Assembly: GCA_946478775.1 (NCBI GenBank)
Contig: CAMLDR010000071.1
Span: 1 to 19,920 of the forward strand
Reading direction: 5' to 3'
DNA from: an uncultured Flavobacteriales bacterium
GTDB lineage: Bacteria > Bacteroidota > Bacteroidia > Flavobacteriales > Crocinitomicaceae
Length of the DNA: 19,920 nucleotides
Positions 15,101 through 19,920 of the stretch are shown piece after piece; position 1 is the first letter of the stretch; each line of letters starts with the position of its first letter. Position numbers and translations under genes: made by a program. The notes beneath the pieces were generated by a model. It made no database searches. It saw only the letters and a list, made by a program, of their open reading frames with translations, and was not told where the DNA came from.

Positions 15101-18100
15101 ATGCGTAATAAAGGATTTTTCTGGTTTTTAACGATTTTGCTTACCGGAGTATGTGTGTATCAATTATCATTTACTTGGGTAGCAATCGGTGTTGAGAACG
15201 ATGCTGAACGTGAGGCACTGGGACTAGTTGACGAGTTAAAAGCAAAAGCTGCTGCTACCGATAGTAATAAAGTAAAGCTTTCAAATGGAACTGTAATTGA
15301 TTTCAATGCTCCGGAAGCATTCGAGCTTGCTAAAGCTGCAATGATCAACCAGGTATTGTCTGATAAAGCAGAAAAAGCAGTTTATCCTGTGATCGGTTCC
15401 AAATTTAAAGATGTAAAAGCACGCTCTTTGGCGTTTGGTCTGGATTTGGTAGGTGGAATGAGCGTAACAATGGAAATTGATGTTCCGGCGTTTGTTAAAT
15501 CATATGCCCGTGCTGAAAGAGATTTGAAGTTCAAAGCACCTTTTGATGAGGCATACAGAATTCATACGACAAGGGGAGGTGACTTCATTGATTTGTTTGT
15601 AGATGCATTCGAGAGAAGAAACAAAAGCGATAAGCTTGTTCGCCAGTTGAATATTTCTGAAGTAAAAGAATTGTCTTACAACTCTTCCAACTCAGATGTT
15701 GCTACTTATTTCCATGATAAGATCGCAAGTTCCATGGATGGGGTAGAGCAGATCATGAGTAAGCGTATCAACCAGTTTGGTGTTGCGCAGCCGAATATTC
15801 AGAAAGAATCAAGAAAGAATCGTTTATATATTGAACTTCCGGGAGTTCAGGACGAGGCAACGGTTGCTAAGAAATTGCAATCGACTGCTAACCTGGAGTT
15901 TTTCGAGACTTATGCATTGACAGAAATCCAAACAGGATTATCCAATGCGAATGTTATTTCAAGAAGTCCTGAAATTAAGAAAGCAGCAATCGATACAGCT
16001 GCAGTGGATACAACGGGTGGAGATTCAGCTAAGGTTGTTCCTGCAAAGCCAATCAAATCCCTTTCTTTAAAGCCAACTGCCGGATCTAAAAAATCCCTTT
16101 TCGAGTACCTGAAATTAGAACCTGGATACGGATTGGGTACTGCTGCTGCAGAAGATAGAGACGAAATCGACGAAATCCTGAATCGTTCCGATATCATGGA
16201 GGCAAATCCGTCTATTTTCCCGAAGGATTTGAGATTCATGTGGGGTGCAAACCTGGAAGATATCGGTGAAGGTAAAAAAGGATACGTATTATACGGTGTG
16301 AGAATTCCGGAAGGAGGAAAAGCACTAGTTGGAGGTGGAGATGTAAAATCTGCAGTTCGTTCATTCAACCAGCAAACATTAGAAACTACAGTAAGCTTGA
16401 CGATGTCAATTGACGGATCTCAGAAATGGGGTCAAATGACAAAAAGAAACGTAGGCCGTTCGGTTGCAATTACGATGGATAATGTGGTTTATTCTGCACC
16501 GGTAGTAAGAGGTGAAATTACAGGAGGAAGTACGGAAATCTCCGGTAACTTCAGTATTGCTGAGGCGGATGATTTAGCCGGTCTATTGAACGGTGGATCA
16601 CTTCCTGCACCTTGTGTTATTAAGCAGCAAACAAAAGTTGGACCAACGATCGGTAAAGAAAACTCCGAAGCTGGATTGGTTTCCTTCGCTTTTGCTTTCC
16701 TTGCAGTATTTATTTACATGTATTTCTATTACGGAAAAGGCGGTTTGATTGCAAACATTGCATTGGCTGTAAACGTAATCCTGATCTTTGGTTGTTTGGC
16801 TTCATTCGGAGCGGTATTAACATTGGCAGGTATTGCAGGTATCGTATTAACAATCGGTACGGCGGTCGATGCGAACATCCTGATCTTCGAACGTATTAAG
16901 GAAGAAAATGCATTAGGGAAATCTTCGGAAGAAGCAGTGAACATCGGTTTCGTAAAAGCTTTGCCTTCCATCATTGATGCGAACGTAACTCACTTATTGG
17001 TAGCAATGATCCTGAAGATCTTCGGAACAGGAGAGATTGAGTCTTTCGCAACTACCTTGATCGTGGGTATTTTTACATCTGTGTTCTCTGCAATCATTAT
17101 TTCCAAATTGATCATTTCATCTTCATTGGAAAAAGGGAAGAAAGTTTCTTTCAGTACGAAGTACACGCACAACATGTTCTCAAACTTCCATTTCGACTGG
17201 ATCGGTAAACGTAAATATTTCTACATCTTCTCAATCACCGTTACAATCCTTGGTATTGCTGCTTTTGCAACAAGAGGTTTGAAGCAAAGTGTTGAATTCA
17301 CGGGAGGTAGAACATTTGGTGTGAAAATGGAGAAACCTGCAGACATTGAAACCGTTAGAAATGCAATGGAATCTGTTTTCATTGAACCAAACGGTGAAAA
17401 ATCGAATGTGGAGATCAAAACAAAATCAAATGCTTACAACGTGGAGATCACGACGAACTACTTATTGGCTGATGCATCTGCAACTTCCAAAGTAGAAGAG
17501 AAAATGAAAGAAGGATTTGAGAAAATAGAAGGAAAATCCGGGCAGATTACGGTGACCGATACACGTTCCATTTCCGCATCAGTTTCAGAAGAAATGTGGT
17601 CATCTGCAACACTTTCGATCACGCTGGCTTTGATCGCAATCTTTGCCTACATCTTTATCCGATTCGGACAGTGGCAGTATTCATTGGGGGCAATCTTAGG
17701 ATTAGCGCATGACGTGGTGTTTGTACTTTCCGTATTCTCATTACTTCACGGATTCCTGCCTTTCAGCTTAGACGTGAACCAGGCATTCATTGCGGCTATC
17801 CTCACAGTCATCGGTTACTCGATGAATGACACGGTGATTGTATTTGACCGTATTCGGGAGAGTCTGAACTTTGATAAGAACCAGCACGAAGCGAAAGAAG
17901 TAATCAATGAAGCATTGAACAAAACATTGAGTCGTACATTCAATACATCCATGATCTTGTTTGTGGTATTGTTGATTATGTTCATCTTCGGTGGACCTGC
18001 AATCAAAGGATTCTTATTCGCACTATTGGTTGGTGTTGTAATCGGAACATATTCATCCTTGTGTGTGGCTACGCCAATCCTGGTTGACTTCACGAAGTCA

Positions 18101-18127
18101 TTCAAAATCAAGAACAACAAGAAATAA
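15101..18127 (+). CDS. secDF: Protein translocase SecDF fusion
   Basis: This 1008-residue inner-membrane RND-type protein uses the proton gradient to help SecYEG release exported proteins on the periplasmic side. SecD half: first membrane helix (~5-27), GLDLVGGMSVTMEI (~113-126), a large periplasmic P1 domain with a Bacteroidetes-style insert (~280-400, containing a run of Ala/Asp/Thr/Lys and Pro), and a five-helix bundle (~525-670) with AVDANILIFERIKEE and PSIIDANVTHLL. SecF half: starts near 697, with EFTGGRTFGVKM, a periplasmic domain, and helices from about 830 including SMNDTVIVFDRIRE (~908-921). Both halves are complete, and the single-gene form is usual in Bacteroidetes. The gene stands alone, with a promoter and a strong terminator. 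Start ATG 15101 places the first helix at the N-terminus. Confidence 0.97.
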   Translation: MRNKGFFWFLTILLTGVCVYQLSFTWVAIGVENDAEREALGLVDELKAKAAATDSNKVKLSNGTVIDFNAPEAFELAKAAMINQVLSDKAEKAVYPVIGSKFKDVKARSLAFGLDLVGGMSVTMEIDVPAFVKSYARAERDLKFKAPFDEAYRIHTTRGGDFIDLFVDAFERRNKSDKLVRQLNISEVKELSYNSSNSDVATYFHDKIASSMDGVEQIMSKRINQFGVAQPNIQKESRKNRLYIELPGVQDEATVAKKLQSTANLEFFETYALTEIQTGLSNANVISRSPEIKKAAIDTAAVDTTGGDSAKVVPAKPIKSLSLKPTAGSKKSLFEYLKLEPGYGLGTAAAEDRDEIDEILNRSDIMEANPSIFPKDLRFMWGANLEDIGEGKKGYVLYGVRIPEGGKALVGGGDVKSAVRSFNQQTLETTVSLTMSIDGSQKWGQMTKRNVGRSVAITMDNVVYSAPVVRGEITGGSTEISGNFSIAEADDLAGLLNGGSLPAPCVIKQQTKVGPTIGKENSEAGLVSFAFAFLAVFIYMYFYYGKGGLIANIALAVNVILIFGCLASFGAVLTLAGIAGIVLTIGTAVDANILIFERIKEENALGKSSEEAVNIGFVKALPSIIDANVTHLLVAMILKIFGTGEIESFATTLIVGIFTSVFSAIIISKLIISSSLEKGKKVSFSTKYTHNMFSNFHFDWIGKRKYFYIFSITVTILGIAAFATRGLKQSVEFTGGRTFGVKMEKPADIETVRNAMESVFIEPNGEKSNVEIKTKSNAYNVEITTNYLLADASATSKVEEKMKEGFEKIEGKSGQITVTDTRSISASVSEEMWSSATLSITLALIAIFAYIFIRFGQWQYSLGAILGLAHDVVFVLSVFSLLHGFLPFSLDVNQAFIAAILTVIGYSMNDTVIVFDRIRESLNFDKNQHEAKEVINEALNKTLSRTFNTSMILFVVLLIMFIFGGPAIKGFLFALLVGVVIGTYSSLCVATPILVDFTKSFKIKNNKK

Positions 18128-18144
18128 ATAGAGTTAACTCGTTG

Positions 18145-18179
18145 AAAGCGGTCCTTCAGTAGATGGACCGCTTTTTTTA
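18145..18179 (+). terminator. Strong rho-independent terminator of secDF
   Basis: AAAGCGGTCC (18145-18154) and GGACCGCTTT (18165-18174) form a perfect 10-bp stem around a 10-base loop. The stem runs into a T7 tract (18172-18178), 17 bases after the secDF stop. Confidence 0.93.
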
Positions 18180-18227
18180 TGCGTTTTTTTACAACCTTTC
18201 AGTAAGAGTTCAATCAAAAGGGAAATG

Positions 18228-18295
18228 CTTCGACTCTGCTCAGCATCCTTCTTTTTTGAATTCTTAAGGGAAAAGGTGACTGAGCGGAGTCGAAG
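18228..18295. repeat. REP-like inverted repeat (CTTCGACTC-GCTCAG type)
   Basis: Left arm CTTCGACTCTGCTCAG (18228-18243) pairs with right arm CTGAGCGGAGTCGAAG (18280-18295), 15 of 16 positions plus one G-U, around a 36-base spacer. Looser outer pairing, AAAAGG at 18217-18222 with CCTTTT at 18300-18305, extends the hairpin. From memory, the core CTTCGACTCCGCTCAG recurs in intergenic regions of many Bacteroidetes, which would make this a dispersed palindromic element. It lies between the secDF terminator and the next gene, so it does not interrupt coding sequence. Confidence 0.65.
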
Positions 18296-18329
18296 TCAAC
18301 CTTTTAAACATTGTTAAAAAGCACACACC

Positions 18330-18398
18330 ATGATAGTCATCGTATCACTTGTTCTCGCATTACTTGTAGGGAATATTTTAATTCAGAGAAAAGACTGA
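18330..18398 (+). CDS. Possible 22-residue hydrophobic peptide
   Basis: ATG 18330 to TGA 18396-18398 encodes MIVIVSLVLALLVGNILIQRKD, one membrane-helix-like run ending in a basic tail. It follows the palindromic repeat and precedes a small GGGC-TTTG-GCCC hairpin (18400-18411). No ribosome binding site or promoter was evident. The composition fits a membrane micropeptide, but an ORF this short can arise by chance. Confidence 0.25.
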   Translation: MIVIVSLVLALLVGNILIQRKD

Positions 18399-18410
18399 TG
18401 GGCTTTGGCC

Positions 18411-18562
18411 CAAAATGAGAAACAGAATGAGAGGGAGAAACAAACTAAAAATGATTATTCCTGATACTCCTATTCAAGCCTGCATTTATAGTGTGAGTTG
18501 GAGTGTGAAGTATGAAAGAGGATTATTTACTCTTTCTCGCTCTCATTCTCATTCTCATTCTG
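18411..18562. repeat. Long inverted repeat with GAATGAGA/TCTCATTC arms
   Basis: Arms of 30 bases, 18411-18440 and 18533-18562, are reverse complements at 26 of 30 positions; the inner 17 bases (AGAATGAGAGGGAGAAA) differ at one. They enclose a 92-base spacer without a credible gene. The right arm contains a short TCTCAT tandem (three copies) and ends 6 bases before the stop of the minus-strand nuclease gene. It could be a MITE-like element, a structured RNA or a 3' stabilising hairpin for that gene's mRNA. Confidence 0.5.
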
Positions 18563-18568
18563 AATCAA

Positions 18569-19920
18569 TTAACCTCCGTATGGAACTTTTAAAGTTTCAC
18601 TGTTCTTTCTCAGGTAATAGCGCAGGATCGTTCGGGCATCTTTATCTTCCGGATGCAGGTCGATAAAACGAAGCCAATTTCGATGAGCTTGCTTTAAGGT
18701 ATAATAAGGAACAAATCCAAAACCGCGATAAGAACCATTTTCAATCCAGATCACGCTCTTTTCACGTTTATCCCGACCATTTTCCACAATGAAGAAATTA
18801 TCGTCGTCAAAGGTCAAAAGATTGATCAATTCAGTTACCCGTTGATTGTAGGAATCCGGATTTTCTGTTCCCACACAAGCTCCATGGCACTTGCGCACCT
18901 GGTACCCGAAACAGCTTCCACTGCTTTTTTCCAGGCTGCACAGCTTTTGGCACAACTGATGTTTCTCCACCAGGTTGTAGATATAATCATTTGCTTCTCG
19001 CTTGGTAGAAAAGGTCGTAATGGGCGCAGTGGATGTTTTACTGATCTTGTCGACGTAAAGCTGCAGGTAGCCGGCCTGATCTTCATAATCAAACAATCCG
19101 TAAGCAAAGCTGCTTTTCCGAAGTGCGCGGTTATAAAGTGGTTTATGTACTTTGATCAGTTCGGACTCGAAAAGTAAAGCAATCAGTTCCGAACCGGTTA
19201 ATTCAAATTCGATTCGTGCGATTTCCTGCCGCATGACCGAACCTCTGAGCGTTTTTACGTTCTTTAAATGCTGTTCAACGCGTTTTTTGATGTGCTTGCT
19301 CTTGCCGATATAGATCAGCTGATTGGTGTCGTTATAGAACTTGTAAACGCCCGGTTTATTCGGAATTTCTTCCAAAATCTCCAGGTCCAGGTTCGGGTGT
19401 AATATTTTCGGGTTGACTTCTTCCTGGATAAATGTCTGCAATCCTTTGGAGTCTGTTTGATGTAAAAGCGTAAATAAATGAGCGGTTGCTTCTGCATCGC
19501 CTTTTGCCCGGTGCCTGTCTGTCAGGTTAATGCCCAATGCTTTGGTTAGTTTTCCAAGGCTATAAGATTCATGATTGGGAATCACGTATCGTGAAGCTCT
19601 TACCGTGCAGAGATGCGCTTTGCGGTAATCATATCCCAATAGTTTAAATTCGTGTCGAATGATGCCGTAGTCAAAGCCTACATTGTGGGCTACAAAAATG
19701 CAATCGTCCGTAAATTCAATAATTTGTTTTGCTATTTCGTAGAATTTGGGAGCATCTTCTACCATTTTATCGTGAATTCCCGTCAGCCTGGAAATGAATT
19801 CAGGAATGGGCATTTCGGGATTCACCAGCGTTGCGAATGAATCGATTATCTGATTTCCGTCATGCTTGTATATAGCGATTTCGGTAATCTTGGAAGATTT
19901 AGTTGACCCACCGGTTGTTT
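18569..19920 (-). CDS. DnaQ-like DEDDh exonuclease fused to UvrC-type GIY-YIG nuclease (5' end outside window)
   Basis: The minus-strand frame is open through the right edge, so the GTG at 19825 is not the start; 449 residues are visible, counted from 19918. The first visible residues TTGG are the end of an Exo I (D-x-E-TTG) motif. Exo II is AHN..FD (His78, Asn79, Asp83), and Exo III is HRAKGD (His136, Asp141). The GIY-YIG domain follows: GVY (190-192), YIG (203-205), Arg213, and LLFESEL with Glu251 and Asn263. After it comes a Cys set (323, 327, 336, 344, 348; CFGYQVRKCHGAC) that mirrors the UvrC cysteine cluster. The fusion resembles a polIII-epsilon-like exonuclease joined to a Cho/UvrC N-half, presumably for DNA repair. 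It lacks the UvrC RNase H half. Confidence 0.88.
   Translation of the reverse strand, partial: TTGGSTKSSKITEIAIYKHDGNQIIDSFATLVNPEMPIPEFISRLTGIHDKMVEDAPKFYEIAKQIIEFTDDCIFVAHNVGFDYGIIRHEFKLLGYDYRKAHLCTVRASRYVIPNHESYSLGKLTKALGINLTDRHRAKGDAEATAHLFTLLHQTDSKGLQTFIQEEVNPKILHPNLDLEILEEIPNKPGVYKFYNDTNQLIYIGKSKHIKKRVEQHLKNVKTLRGSVMRQEIARIEFELTGSELIALLFESELIKVHKPLYNRALRKSSFAYGLFDYEDQAGYLQLYVDKISKTSTAPITTFSTKREANDYIYNLVEKHQLCQKLCSLEKSSGSCFGYQVRKCHGACVGTENPDSYNQRVTELINLLTFDDDNFFIVENGRDKREKSVIWIENGSYRGFGFVPYYTLKQAHRNWLRFIDLHPEDKDARTILRYYLRKNSETLKVPYGG

Noticed and set aside
18531..18562. TCTCAT tandem copies considered as a CRISPR or tandem-repeat array
   Set aside because: There are only about three 6-base copies, with no spacers or cas genes; it is better explained as one arm of the inverted repeat.
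18415..18666. 83-codon plus-strand frame
   Set aside because: It is built from the inverted-repeat arms (Ser/His repeats) and the antisense of the nuclease 3' end.

Overview
The window looks like a chromosomal segment of a Bacteroidetes bacterium, most likely Flavobacteriales (a Crocinitomicaceae/Fluviicola-like genome is a guess). The reasons are a single-gene SecD-SecF fusion, several promoters matching the Bacteroidetes -7 consensus TAnnTTTG, little Shine-Dalgarno signal, a YwqK/MORN-type secreted protein, a GT9 protein with an N-terminal Cys cluster and a DnaQ-like exonuclease fused to GIY-YIG. No rRNA, tRNA, CRISPR array or transposase gene was seen.

Region 1 (1-4121) is accessory DNA. 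It holds the 3' part of a very large polymorphic-toxin-like protein, open at the left edge. Its stop overlaps the start of a small acidic protein, as expected for an immunity gene. A second unit follows: a short orphan reading frame with no proper beginning, 2 bases before another small acidic protein. I read this as a displaced toxin tip with its immunity gene. On the other strand, overlapping the end of that unit, is the N-terminal quarter of a DUF4291-family gene, cut off where the cassette begins. Together these look like a recombination-prone toxin/immunity locus whose downstream border broke a resident gene.

Region 2 (4122-9531) is housekeeping: clpB on the minus strand with its own terminator, an unlisted 36-residue membrane microprotein on the plus strand, and a secreted M48-type metalloprotease on the minus strand.

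Region 3 (9532-14966) is mostly cell-envelope and glycan genes on the plus strand. A probable operon contains a membrane GT2 glycosyltransferase, a HAD phosphatase of the GmhB/histidinol-phosphatase type and a YwqK-like secreted protein. It is followed by a lipoprotein and a second pair, a GT9 heptosyltransferase-like enzyme and a GT4 glycosyltransferase.

Region 4 (14967-19920) holds secDF with a strong terminator, then a 440-base spacer with two different inverted repeats and a possible 22-residue ORF. It ends with a minus-strand DEDDh exonuclease/GIY-YIG fusion that runs off the right edge.

The strongest candidates for something undescribed are the two toxin/immunity units at the left end, whose toxin tips I cannot assign firmly to a family, and the structured spacer at 18.2-18.56 kb.
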